From a crenarchaeote SCGC AAA261-N23 (GTDB lineage: Archaea; Thermoproteota; Thermoprotei; Gearchaeales; Gearchaeaceae): 34,509 nucleotides of DNA. The DNA is taken from contig AQVQ01000007.1 in NCBI GenBank assembly GCA_000375685.1, positions 1 through 34,509 on the forward strand, read 5' to 3'. Below the pieces are notes generated by a model. That model ran no database searches. It worked only from the letters and a program-made list of their open reading frames with translations, and was not told where the DNA came from. Every line of letters begins with the position of its first letter. Position 1 is the stretch's first letter. Positions 26,050-34,509 of the stretch are shown here, piece after piece. Made by a program: the position numbers and the translations under genes.

Positions 26050-27028
26050 TGAAATTTTTAAAATAGGAAATATTTTAGCAAAGCCAGGTTCAATTAGCTA
26101 CGGAAGTTTGGGCGAAATATATCTCCCAGATTCAACAGAGATTAAAATTCCTTTAATAGTAATTCATGGAGCGAATAAAGGTCCAAAGCTTATGATTTCC
26201 TCTACTATTCATGGAACTGAGATAACTGGTGCAGATGTTATAAGAAAACTAGTAAAAATATTGAAGCCAGAGAATATGAATGGAACTGTTATATGCTTGC
26301 CAGTTTTGAATCCTCTTGCATTTCATATGTCTGTAATGAATACACCTCAAGATCAATACAATATGAATAGAGTATTTCCAGGAGATCCTAAAGGGTTAAC
26401 AAGCTTTAGAATTGCAAACATAATCTACGAAAGAGCGATTAAAAACAGCGACTATATAATAGATTTTCATGCCAATCCTTTCCCAGCAATTCCCTTTTCT
26501 ATAGTTAGACTTAATGGCTCAGAAACTGATGAAAAAGTTTTAAACATGGCAAAGGCCTTTGGAATAACAACGATTAGGTTAAAGGTTTCAAATGAATCAC
26601 ATAGAACAGGAACAATAATCGATGCTGCTATATCTTTAAAGAAACCTGCTTTAACGATCGAGGCATTGTACTGGAGAAGAATCGATACAGCAAGCTCAAA
26701 TGCTTGCCTTAAAGGGGTATTAAATGTTATGAAACTACTGGGTATGATCGAAGGAAAAATAGAAAGGCAAGAAGGAATACCAATTATAGAAGGGGAGCTT
26801 TCAAGGATAGAAATAACAGCAAATAAAGGAGGTTTTGTTGATTTAAAATTTGAAGCAGGAGATGAAGTCAAAAAAGGAGACATAATAGCTGAAATTTGGA
26901 ACCCGTATGGTGAAATTATCGAAAAAATTGAAAGCCCTTTGGATGGATACATCCTAGCTTACCCCCTTTTAGGAAATCAAGCAGTAGCAACAGGAGATAT
27001 CTTAGCATTTATTGCATATAGATTATGA
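26042..27028 (+). CDS. Succinylglutamate desuccinylase/aspartoacylase family deacylase (first copy)
   Basis: Metal ligands of this M14-related family are visible: His57 and Glu60 in IHGTEITG, His143 in DFHANPF, and Glu207 in LTIEALYW as catalytic base. After about residue 250 there is a beta-rich lipoyl-like domain typical of the family. I take GTG at 26042 (328 residues), which overlaps the MFS stop by eight bases; an upstream TTG at 26003 would overlap by 47 bases and adds residues without family similarity. It probably removes acyl groups from amino acids or similar amides in the cytoplasm. Confidence 0.85.
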   Translation: MSNEIFKIGNILAKPGSISYGSLGEIYLPDSTEIKIPLIVIHGANKGPKLMISSTIHGTEITGADVIRKLVKILKPENMNGTVICLPVLNPLAFHMSVMNTPQDQYNMNRVFPGDPKGLTSFRIANIIYERAIKNSDYIIDFHANPFPAIPFSIVRLNGSETDEKVLNMAKAFGITTIRLKVSNESHRTGTIIDAAISLKKPALTIEALYWRRIDTASSNACLKGVLNVMKLLGMIEGKIERQEGIPIIEGELSRIEITANKGGFVDLKFEAGDEVKKGDIIAEIWNPYGEIIEKIESPLDGYILAYPLLGNQAVATGDILAFIAYRL

Positions 27029-28005
27029 TAATAGCAAATAAATCAGTAAGCCGAGGTTCAAAAGAAGTTGTCAAAGCAAATGTTGCAAGATTGACAAGCG
27101 GAAATGATTTAAAAATAATTGCGCACGTAATCGCAGGAAGTAATGATGGAAAGACACTAGGATTAATAGGAGGTATTCATGGAGATGAAACTCATTGTTT
27201 TGAGTTTTTTAACAAATTGATTCAGAATATTAATCCAAAAGATTTGAATGGTAACTTGATAATCATTCCTGTAGCAAATCCTTTAGCTTTTGAAAATCTT
27301 TCAAGGAATACGCCGACTGATAATCTAGATCTAAACAGAAACTTTCCAGGAAACAAAGATGGATGGTTAACTGAGAAAATTGCTTACGTAATCAGTGAGG
27401 AATTTGTAAAGAAAATGGATTATCTGATTGATTTTCATACATCGCCTCCTTTTTTAGTTGTTGAATATACAATTATTAGTAAAAATAGCAAAAATAAAGA
27501 AGAATCTATAAATATTGCGAAGTCTTTCGGATTCAAATTTATTTATAATACTTATGGTTATAAAGGAGCTTTAACCACATTTGCGACAGAAATTGGAATA
27601 ACTTCTATAGCAACAGAATCAGGGCCTATTAATGAAGATAATGAAGCTTATTCTAATACGATGATTAAAAAAATTAAAAATGTTCTAGCTTTGCTAAATT
27701 TAATAAATTCAAAACCCAATATCGAAGGAGACTTTCTTATTTTTGAAGAAAATGCCTATGGAAACATGAGAGCCCCTGCAGGAGGTATTTTTATTCCTGG
27801 AGATCCTGAAATATATATAGGTAAGGAAAAAGATGAAAATTTGATTCTGTTCAAAATATACGATCCTTATACATTCGATTTGATAAAGGAAGTTAAACCT
27901 ATATTTAAAAGATCTGCTGTGTTTCTTTATAGGAAGAGATCTGTTGTTAAACCTGGAGACTACTGTTACATGATTTGCGATTTAAACAAAAGCAATAAGG
28001 TATGA
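27025..28005 (+). CDS. Succinylglutamate desuccinylase/aspartoacylase family deacylase (second copy)
   Basis: This 326-residue paralogue has His52 and Glu55 (GIHGDETH), the NLDLNRNFPG motif expected to bind the substrate, His138 (DFHTSP) and Glu198 (ATESGP). Its ATG overlaps the stop of the first copy by four bases. It differs clearly from its neighbour outside the motifs, so the pair is an old tandem duplication with likely different substrates, or forms a heteromeric enzyme. A C-terminal beta-rich region is present here too. Confidence 0.85.
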   Translation: MIIANKSVSRGSKEVVKANVARLTSGNDLKIIAHVIAGSNDGKTLGLIGGIHGDETHCFEFFNKLIQNINPKDLNGNLIIIPVANPLAFENLSRNTPTDNLDLNRNFPGNKDGWLTEKIAYVISEEFVKKMDYLIDFHTSPPFLVVEYTIISKNSKNKEESINIAKSFGFKFIYNTYGYKGALTTFATEIGITSIATESGPINEDNEAYSNTMIKKIKNVLALLNLINSKPNIEGDFLIFEENAYGNMRAPAGGIFIPGDPEIYIGKEKDENLILFKIYDPYTFDLIKEVKPIFKRSAVFLYRKRSVVKPGDYCYMICDLNKSNKV

Positions 28006-28024
28006 CTATTATTTATTTCTTAAA

Positions 28025-29101
28025 ATGAGTAGAATAAGAAAGCTCATTGAAAAGCTTAAAGAAAAAGATTTGGATTTTGCCTTAATTTTCCCAGGAGCGA
28101 ATTTTAGGTATTTGACAGGAGCAACTATAGAGACTTATGAAAGATTCTGTACTTTAATTATAGATCTTAAAAATGAAGATGCAACTGTTGTAGTACCTAA
28201 GCTCGATGAACTAAAAATCAAAGGAAAAGGAATAAACTATTTCGCTTACACAGATAATGAAAATCCTTTGGATTATCTTAAAAGGATAATTCAAGGAAGC
28301 TCTTTAAAGGTTGGCACTGAAGAAAATATGCCAATAAAATACTATTTAATCCTAAAAAAGTTTGCAAAGGAAATTGAGATTTCAGTTATTGATGATGTTG
28401 TTAGAGAGATGAGAGTTATCAAAGATGAAGAAGAATTAGCGAACATAAGTAAAGCTGTTAGAATTATAGAAGATAGCATAAAAGAGACAGAGGATAAAAT
28501 TAAAGAAGGAATAACTGAGAATGAACTTGCTTCATACATCTATCAGGAAATACTTAAGAGGAATGCAAATCCTATGAATTTGTTAATTCAATTTGCTGAA
28601 AATTCAGCAATACCTCATTGGAGACATTCTTCTAAAAGTATTAAAAGAGGAGACATTATCGTAATTGACGTTAGTGCAACTTATAATGAATACTTTGGGG
28701 ATCTAACTAGAACATACTCTTTAGGTAATCCAAATTACAATGAGTTTTTCAAAATATATGAAATCGTAAAAGAAGCCCATGACGAAGCTATACTAGCATC
28801 GAAGGATGGTATTCTTGCAAGTGATTTAGATGAAATTGCAAGAAGTGTTATAACTAAGAAAGGCTATGGAAACTATTTTATTCATAGAACAGGACATGGT
28901 CTAGGTCTAGAAGTTCATGAAGAACCATTCATTAACGGCCTTTATAAAAAAGAGTTGAAGAAAGGCATGGTATTTACTATAGAACCAGGTATCTATTTGC
29001 CAGGAAAATTTGGAGTTAGACTTGAAAGTAATGTTTATATCGATTCAAATGGAAAAGCTGTGAGTTTGGATAGTTACTGGCCCTCCCCTATACTTAGCTA
29101 G
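28025..29101 (+). CDS. pepQ: M24 family Xaa-Pro dipeptidase/aminopeptidase, intact copy
   Basis: The 358-residue protein has a creatinase-like N-terminal domain (about 1-125) and a pita-bread catalytic domain. The five metal ligands are Asp215, Asp226, His291, Glu320 and Glu334. Enzymes of this kind split bonds before proline in dipeptides or short peptides. ATG start, 19 bases after the second deacylase, so it closes the MFS operon. From codon 11 (28055) the gene lies inside the right arm of the inverted duplication, so the arm boundary falls exactly between codons 10 and 11. The copy at 17034-18065 lacks these first codons. Confidence 0.9.
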   Translation: MSRIRKLIEKLKEKDLDFALIFPGANFRYLTGATIETYERFCTLIIDLKNEDATVVVPKLDELKIKGKGINYFAYTDNENPLDYLKRIIQGSSLKVGTEENMPIKYYLILKKFAKEIEISVIDDVVREMRVIKDEEELANISKAVRIIEDSIKETEDKIKEGITENELASYIYQEILKRNANPMNLLIQFAENSAIPHWRHSSKSIKRGDIIVIDVSATYNEYFGDLTRTYSLGNPNYNEFFKIYEIVKEAHDEAILASKDGILASDLDEIARSVITKKGYGNYFIHRTGHGLGLEVHEEPFINGLYKKELKKGMVFTIEPGIYLPGKFGVRLESNVYIDSNGKAVSLDSYWPSPILS

Positions 29102-29748
29102 AAATCAAAAGGAAATTTTTCAATTCTATAAGCTGAATCCCAGAACATGTATTCGAAGATTGAGCAAATTCTAAAATTCTTAAATACCTCCTTTTCTTGT
29201 TGACCATTTAGATTAAATCTATCAATTATCTTAATAACCTCTCTAACTCCTTTTTCATACTCTTCTCCTCCATATGTTTCTATCCATTTTCGATAAAGCT
29301 CATTTGGTGAACCTTTTCTAATCAGTTCTTTTCCAACTTCCATGTATATCCAATAACATGGAAGAACAGCTGCAACACCTTCATAGTATGGTTTTGCTAT
29401 GGTGGTTGATATTAAAAATGAAGTATACAGCAAATTGGTTGGAGAAGGTTTGTATAAATCACTGCTTATACCCCATTTAGAAATGAAATATTCGTGTAAG
29501 CTTCTTTCTACTTTAAAAACATCTTGAACATGGGATGCGAAAAGCAAAGATTCGTTTAGTATTTCTGCTTTGGATGAAAGTATTGCCAAAGCTCTGCTAA
29601 ACTCTCTAAGATATAAATAATCTTGGATTATATAATATCTGAATTTTTCTTCTTCGAGGGTTCCATCTGTCAACCCTTTTATAAAAGGATGGGAGATAAT
29701 AGAGCTAAAAATATCCTCTATATATGCCCAAAGCTTTTTAGATAACAT
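29098..29748 (-). CDS. tenA: TenA family protein, right-arm copy
   Basis: Encodes the same 216 residues as the gene at 16387-17037, including Asp43, Cys131 and Glu199. It overlaps the end of the intact M24 gene by four bases in convergent orientation. This is the native linkage if the left junction is derived. Confidence 0.93.
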   Translation of the reverse strand: MLSKKLWAYIEDIFSSIISHPFIKGLTDGTLEEEKFRYYIIQDYLYLREFSRALAILSSKAEILNESLLFASHVQDVFKVERSLHEYFISKWGISSDLYKPSPTNLLYTSFLISTTIAKPYYEGVAAVLPCYWIYMEVGKELIRKGSPNELYRKWIETYGGEEYEKGVREVIKIIDRFNLNGQQEKEVFKNFRICSIFEYMFWDSAYRIEKFPFDF

Positions 29749-29780
29749 AAAGGGGAAATTTCAAGTAACTATTTATTTCT

Positions 29781-29790
29781 GCTTATAAGC
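29781..29790. promoter_or_regulatory. Palindromic TATA box upstream of tenA, right-arm copy
   Basis: Mirror of 16345-16354 (gcttataagc), between tenA and tRNA-Val. Confidence 0.4.
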
Positions 29791-29802
29791 GAGTTTTAAT
29801 TT

Positions 29803-29876
29803 TGGGCCGGCCCGGACTTGAACCGGGGACCTTCGCCTCGTAAGGGCGACATCCCACCAGGCTAGACCACCGGCCC
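29803..29876 (-). tRNA. tRNA-Val (anticodon UAC), right-arm copy
   Basis: Same cloverleaf as 16259-16332, on the other strand. Its first base is again shared with the last base of the TFE stop codon at 29876. Confidence 0.95.
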
Positions 29877-30415
29877 TATAATTTATCTTTTCCTTTTGCT
29901 AATTCTAATATTTTTTCTATTATTTGTATGTACTTGTTTAGCTTATCTATTACATGTTGATTTTTTTTGTGGAGCATAACCATTCCACATTCATCATAGG
30001 GACATATAAAATTGTATTGTAATGCTTCTTCTTCTGTAAATAGTTTTTTATGCTTAGGACATTCATAAAAACTGTGTGAAAGCTCATATTGTAATCTTAC
30101 TTTTAGCTTTTTATCCAAGATATATTTTAGCCTATCGTATATGATTTTGTTGAAGTTTTCATATTTGAAGTTTATATGGTAAATATACCAACTTGTTCTT
30201 TCGTCTCTCTCTTTTTTAAAATCTATCAAACCTAATTCATGCATGTCGTATAAAATCTTCCTTATTACGCTTAATTTCATGTCCGTTTTTTTAGTAAGCC
30301 ATTCTTCTGTTGCATCACTTTTTTCTAAGATAGCTAAAGCTATCTTACTTGCCTCAGGTCTTAAAAGGAGCCTGATGACCTTATCAATATATCTTTTTTC
30401 TTCAGATGAAACCAT
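29876..30415 (-). CDS. tfe: TFE-alpha, right-arm copy
   Basis: Encodes the same 179 residues as 15720-16259, with winged helix and the atypical C-x2-H / C-x4-C zinc ribbon. Duplicated TFE-alpha genes with no differences would be very unusual. Confidence 0.93.
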   Translation of the reverse strand: MVSSEEKRYIDKVIRLLLRPEASKIALAILEKSDATEEWLTKKTDMKLSVIRKILYDMHELGLIDFKKERDERTSWYIYHINFKYENFNKIIYDRLKYILDKKLKVRLQYELSHSFYECPKHKKLFTEEEALQYNFICPYDECGMVMLHKKNQHVIDKLNKYIQIIEKILELAKGKDKL

Positions 30416-30452
30416 TTAGATATGTATTTTTATAACCTTTTAATTAACTTAA

Positions 30453-30932
30453 CTAGTCTCCATCTTTTATATCAAGTACATCAGCAACTGTAATGTCTGA
30501 TTTTGAAGCTTTTTTCTCAGCGTATTCAACATTGGATTCTATTTCAATCAAGTTTATTTTTAAAAAACGCTCGAGCTTTTTAGCAAGATCTATAGTAGGC
30601 TTCATTTTTCCTGCTTCTATTTTCTTTATTATTGAGAGTTTTTCTCCCACAGAAGAAGCTAGAATATCCTGAGTTATTCCCAAATTCTCCCTTGCTTTTC
30701 TTATAACTTCAGCATAATCTTCTCTTACGTTTACCTCAGGTATATTGGTTGTAATTACTTTCTTGGGCTTAATAAAATTTGAAACCGGTTTAGGTTTTGC
30801 TTGCTTATTATCTACGAAGCTTGCAGGCTTACCAAATCTTTTACAATCATCACAAACAATTAGTTTAGCCTTCCCTATTATAATTATGTTTCTATTCACT
30901 AACCTCTTTCCACAAATTTCGCAGCTCAACAA
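30453..30932 (-). CDS. mbf1: MBF1, right-arm copy
   Basis: Same 159 residues as 15203-15682: zinc ribbon plus Cro-type helix-turn-helix. TTG start, 37 bases upstream of the TFE copy. Confidence 0.92.
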   Translation of the reverse strand: MLSCEICGKRLVNRNIIIIGKAKLIVCDDCKRFGKPASFVDNKQAKPKPVSNFIKPKKVITTNIPEVNVREDYAEVIRKARENLGITQDILASSVGEKLSIIKKIEAGKMKPTIDLAKKLERFLKINLIEIESNVEYAEKKASKSDITVADVLDIKDGD

Positions 30933-31053
30933 GTATTAAATACTCAAATAAGAAAATATACTTTACAGCTATTGAAAGCCTTGTCCTTAATTTAAAGAGA
31001 AAGTTAGTAGTTTTGCTTACGCTTTATTTCTTATTTTCAGAATAATATATTTA

Positions 31054-31530
31054 ATGAGTTTAGACCCTTACAGAATACTAAAAAGAATTGCAGATTACCA
31101 GTTCGGAATGGGTGCAGGCGAGGCCTTATTTCCTGCAGGCTTGCAAAATAGAATGGAAATTAAATACTCAAAAAAGACAGGAAAGATAAAATACGTCTTT
31201 CTAGATAAAAAACCTTATCTTACATTGAGATCATCTGATGGATTCATAGTCCCAAGTATAGAAGCTGCTAAAAATTTGATCAAATACATGAATAATTTTC
31301 AGTATGTAGTTCAAGTTGATAATAGTTCTATCAGTTTAATCAAAGATTTAAGGAAAGTTTTAGTAAAGCATGTAAAGAAAGTTGAACCTAAATTGGAGGC
31401 AGGTAGCGAAGTTATCATAGTGGATGAAAATAATAATGTAATAGGAGTTGGGAGGACTGTTTTGAGCGGAGAGGAAATGATGGTTATGAAGAGAGGCACT
31501 GCGGTCAAGATTAGGAAACTAGCCATATGA
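31054..31530 (+). CDS. PUA-domain protein, right-arm copy
   Basis: Same 158 residues as 14605-15081, a PUA protein resembling the C-terminal part of archaeosine tRNA-guanine transglycosylase. Divergent from the MBF1 copy. Confidence 0.7.
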   Translation: MSLDPYRILKRIADYQFGMGAGEALFPAGLQNRMEIKYSKKTGKIKYVFLDKKPYLTLRSSDGFIVPSIEAAKNLIKYMNNFQYVVQVDNSSISLIKDLRKVLVKHVKKVEPKLEAGSEVIIVDENNNVIGVGRTVLSGEEMMVMKRGTAVKIRKLAI

Positions 31531-31632
31531 TAAAAAAATACACATGTTTTGAAGTTATTATACATTAAAAAAGAATCGATTGAATAGATAATATAATGTA
31601 TAAAATAATAGCTAATATACAAAAAAATTAAG

Positions 31633-32052
<420 letters not shown>

Positions 32053-32108
32053 TTTATGAAGCTTTTTAACTTTTTTAATTTAATAGCTAATTTATCAATT
32101 AGTTAATC

Positions 32109-32471
32109 ATGTATCGTAGAGGAATGAACAGAGAAACTATTAGAATGCTACAGAGAATGGGCGTTTCTTTTCAGAACTTGGAAAATGTTGAAGAAGTAAA
32201 CATAAAATTTAAAGATAAAACTCTGAGGCTAATAAACCCTCAGGTGATGATAACCAACGTAAGCGGACAGAAAATATACCAAATATTTGCTGAATCAGAA
32301 GAAGAAATAAAAGAAGAAAGAAAAGCATCAGAATATAAACCTACAGAGGAAGATGTAAACTTGGTTATGGAAAAAGCTGGTGTATCTAAAGAAGAAGCTG
32401 AACAGGCTTTAAAAGAGACAGAAGGAGATATTGCTTCAGCCATATTATTAGCCCAAGCTAGAAAGAAATGA
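32109..32471 (+). CDS. nac: Archaeal NAC, right-arm copy
   Basis: Same 120 residues as 13664-14026: NAC beta-barrel and UBA domain. Its TGA overlaps the ATG of the Cgi121 copy. Confidence 0.93.
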   Translation: MYRRGMNRETIRMLQRMGVSFQNLENVEEVNIKFKDKTLRLINPQVMITNVSGQKIYQIFAESEEEIKEERKASEYKPTEEDVNLVMEKAGVSKEEAEQALKETEGDIASAILLAQARKK

Positions 32472-32999
32472 TGCTATTTTTTCATTAAAGATTATGATGC
32501 ATGGGTAGGAATAACAGCATGCAACATAAACAAAGATAATATAACAAATCTAATAAATGCTATAGCTAATAAAAATGAAGATAGCACAGAAATTTTACAA
32601 GTAGTAAATTTAAATCGAATAGTTTCCTTAAGACAAATTCTATCTTCAATATATAGGACTTACAGGTCATTTGAAAGGAAAAGAAACATAGCTAAGGATA
32701 AATCTGTTGAAGTACTGCTAAGATTGACTGGGAAAAGGCAAATTTTTGAAGCAATCTCGATAATAGGTGTAAATAAAGATACAGATAAAGTTATAATATT
32801 CGCTTGCGACAAGGATAAATCTAAAGTAATAAGAAAAATTGAAAATTTGGTCAAAAATAACGAGCTTAAAGTAATAGATGAGGAAATAAATTCTTTTGAG
32901 AAAAGAAAAGAAGAATTAATTAAAATTTATAATTTAAAAACAAACGATATTGAAAAAGAAACGCTTACCAAAATTTCAAGTGTTGACTGGTATTATTGA
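32468..32999 (+). CDS. cgi121: KEOPS subunit Cgi121, frameshifted, right-arm copy
   Basis: Same as 13136-13667. The ATG at 32468 opens a frame that stops after six codons (MMLFFH); one T fewer in the six-T run at 32477-32482 joins it to the Cgi121 frame ending at 32999. In the long frame the first ordinary start codons lie deep inside the domain. Confidence 0.75.
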
Positions 33000-33562
33000 T
33001 TTTTATCTTCTCCAGTTATTTCTTTAACGCTTCTTTCCCTTGCTTTGTGTAAAGAAAATACTTGATCTCTCTTTAAAACTGAAACTCCTGCTATCTTACC
33101 TATTATTTCAATCAATACTTCGTAATCGTATTTAGTAAGGTCTACCTTCCTTTTTATCCTCTCAGCAGTCTTGAAGATTATTTCCTTTGAATTCAAAGGT
33201 GAGGAACGATTATTAACGGTTATCCTGTAAGTTGAATTTTCTTCAATTTTTTCGGATAAAAATTCGGCAGCGTCTGCAATTTTTTCATAATCAGCTTCAA
33301 CTATGATTTCAAGAGGAATAACTTTCAGTATATATCTTATGCTCCAGATATTTTCTTTTGAATAGTTTATGAAATCTTCTAAGCATTTAATTGGATCAAA
33401 ATTTGTTTTTAAAATAAGAATTCCAGGTAAGCCAACTTTTTCTACTTCAAACTCCCTGTAATTCAACTGAGACAAAATATACCAAGCTTCTTGAGCACAA
33501 TCATCCTCTCTTCCCTTATAAGTTGTAACCAGTAAGCCTTTCTGATAATTTTTAAAGTTCAT
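32993..33562 (-). CDS. THUMP-domain Tan1-like protein, right-arm copy
   Basis: Same 189 residues as 12573-13142. Convergent with the Cgi121 copy, overlapping it by seven bases. Confidence 0.8.
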   Translation of the reverse strand: MNFKNYQKGLLVTTYKGREDDCAQEAWYILSQLNYREFEVEKVGLPGILILKTNFDPIKCLEDFINYSKENIWSIRYILKVIPLEIIVEADYEKIADAAEFLSEKIEENSTYRITVNNRSSPLNSKEIIFKTAERIKRKVDLTKYDYEVLIEIIGKIAGVSVLKRDQVFSLHKARERSVKEITGEDKNQ

Positions 33563-33563
33563 T

Positions 33564-33953
33564 TCAAGATGTATAATCCTTATAAAGCAAAATAATTTTA
33601 TTAGTATCGAGAAATTTTTTAGCTATTGTTTCTTTCTTTCTTATGTACTTTATTTTCGAATAAAACAAAGGCATATTAAAGGCTTCTATTGCTATTTTTA
33701 CGAAATAATTCTTAATTTCTGATTTTCTAGGATTTTTTATGATTTTCCTAAATCTTTTATCCAATTTCCTCTTAGTACTAGGTAATGAATAATACACTTT
33801 ATCCTTATTGCTAAGCATTTTTGGATCGAAATATCCTTCATAAAACTTTCCATCTTGTTCAAAAACTAGCTCTACTTTCCTTTTCTTTTTTATTAAAGAT
33901 AGGAAAACTTCATAGCCCTTCCTATTGGTCTCATCTACCCAAATTAATATCAT
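33564..33953 (-). CDS. Basic protein of unknown function, right-arm copy
   Basis: Same 129 residues as 12182-12571, Lys/Arg-rich and unassigned. One base separates its stop from the Tan1-like start. Confidence 0.6.
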   Translation of the reverse strand: MILIWVDETNRKGYEVFLSLIKKKRKVELVFEQDGKFYEGYFDPKMLSNKDKVYYSLPSTKRKLDKRFRKIIKNPRKSEIKNYFVKIAIEAFNMPLFYSKIKYIRKKETIAKKFLDTNKIILLYKDYTS

Positions 33954-33978
33954 GGAAATATTTATTAATTTACGAAAT

Positions 33979-33988
33979 GCTTATAAGC
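33979..33988. promoter_or_regulatory. Palindromic shared TATA box, right-arm copy
   Basis: Mirror of 12147-12156, lying between the ATG at 33953 (-) and the microORF ATG at 34017 (+). Confidence 0.5.
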
Positions 33989-34016
33989 CTTTAATATTAA
34001 ATAAATTAAAGCAAAA

Positions 34017-34094
34017 ATGGAGGAAGAATTTGAAGAATTAGAGGAATTTGAAGAATTAGAGGAACTAGAAGAGCTGGAGGAATTTGAAGAATAA
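34017..34094 (+). CDS. 25-residue Glu-rich microORF, right-arm copy
   Basis: Same frame as 12041-12118: ATG to TAA, 17 Glu of 25 residues, Leu or Phe at every third position from residue 5 to 23. It is 35 bases upstream of the zinc-ribbon copy. Confidence 0.5.
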   Translation: MEEEFEELEEFEELEELEELEEFEE

Positions 34095-34129
34095 TTTTTA
34101 AATTCCATCTAATATTTTTAATCTATCCA

Positions 34130-34387
34130 ATGGAGTTTTGCAGTAAATGTGGGGGAGTAATGATACCAGAAAAAAGAAAATCATACGTAGTTTTTGTATG
34201 CAAAAACTGTGGCCATACAAAAAAGGCAACGAAACAAACCAAAGTTATTGTTCCTAAGAAGCAAACCTCTAAGAGATCTAAAGAAATAGCTGTATCTTCA
34301 CCTGAAGAAGTAAAAACGAGGGAAGAAGAAAAACTTTTATTAGAGGAGCTTTACAAGGATTCATTGGAATACTTTGAAAGTAGCTAG
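34130..34387 (+). CDS. RPB9/TFS-type zinc-ribbon protein, right-arm copy
   Basis: Same 85 residues as 11748-12005, single zinc ribbon with Cys4, Cys7, Cys24 and Cys27 and an acidic tail. Confidence 0.65.
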   Translation: MEFCSKCGGVMIPEKRKSYVVFVCKNCGHTKKATKQTKVIVPKKQTSKRSKEIAVSSPEEVKTREEEKLLLEELYKDSLEYFESS

Positions 34388-34509
34388 TAAAATAAGAATA
34401 GCAATAGTTGAAAGGGAATACTGTAAATCGAATGAATGTAACTTTGAATGTAATAGATTTTGTCCTATTGTAAGGGCTGGAAACAACATAGTATGGTTAG
34501 ATGAACAAG
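34374..34509 (+). CDS. abce1: ABCE1 N-terminal fragment, cut by window end
   Basis: Starts with TTG overlapping the zinc-ribbon stop by 14 bases and contains the first 45 codons, including the first four cluster cysteines (17, 22, 26, 30). The rest lies beyond the window. Whether a full second ABCE1 exists here is unknown. Confidence 0.9.
   Translation, partial: MKVASKIRIAIVEREYCKSNECNFECNRFCPIVRAGNNIVWLDEQ

Noticed and set aside
34017..34094. Trinucleotide-repeat expansion or tandem DNA repeat
   Set aside because: The protein pattern is regular, but codons vary (tta, cta, ctg; gaa, gag), so it is not a simple DNA repeat.

Overview
The window is archaeal. It carries archaeal information-processing genes (TFE-alpha, MBF1, NAC with a UBA tail, ABCE1, the KEOPS subunit Cgi121, a Tan1-type THUMP protein, a PUA protein of the archaeosine transglycosylase type). 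It also has the archaeal bifunctional FBP aldolase/phosphatase and an archaeal triosephosphate isomerase. The DNA is AT-rich, TATA boxes lie about 25-35 bases before start codons (leaderless style), and TTG/GTG starts are common. A Thermoproteota (crenarchaeal), probably thermophilic lineage is the best guess. I cannot name a genus.

Layout. 1-893: a tnpB-type IS gene, cut by the window start, with a perfect hairpin upstream. 894-8134: a degenerate Nudix protein, an S9 acylaminoacyl-type peptidase, a type IV pilus motor operon (ATPase plus two platform proteins), a PAC2 protein interrupted by a one-base frameshift, and a DUF72 protein. 8131-12118: tpiA and fbp (gluconeogenesis), then ABCE1, an orphan zinc ribbon and a 25-residue Glu-rich microORF. 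12182-18080: information and tRNA-biology cluster (unknown protein, Tan1, frameshifted Cgi121, NAC, tnpB remnant, PUA protein, MBF1, TFE, tRNA-Val, TenA, M24 peptidase). 18081-28054: a nutrient-uptake block, with a complete Liv-type ABC transporter, a CPA2 antiporter, an MHS-type MFS transporter, two aspartoacylase-like deacylases and the intact start of the M24 Xaa-Pro peptidase gene.

The dominant feature is a perfect inverted duplication. Positions 11626-18080 reappear as the reverse complement at 28055-34509 (6,455 bases each; every position pair sums to 46135; no indel seen), around a 9,974-base unique spacer. The right arm runs into the window end, so its true length is unknown. The M24 gene is intact at the right junction and lacks its first ten codons at the left junction. 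The right junction is therefore the original order and the left junction is derived. Because the duplicated genes are normally single-copy, and both copies share the same frameshift in Cgi121, a fold-back assembly or amplification chimera is the leading explanation. A recent genuine palindromic duplication is the alternative.

How the genes work together. The spacer genes suggest a scavenger that imports amino acids, short peptides or acyl-amino acids, then removes acyl groups and splits X-Pro peptides. The tpiA-fbp pair turns triose phosphates into fructose 6-phosphate. The arm genes serve transcription initiation, nascent-chain handling, ribosome recycling and tRNA modification. No CRISPR array, rRNA gene, integrase or defence system was found.
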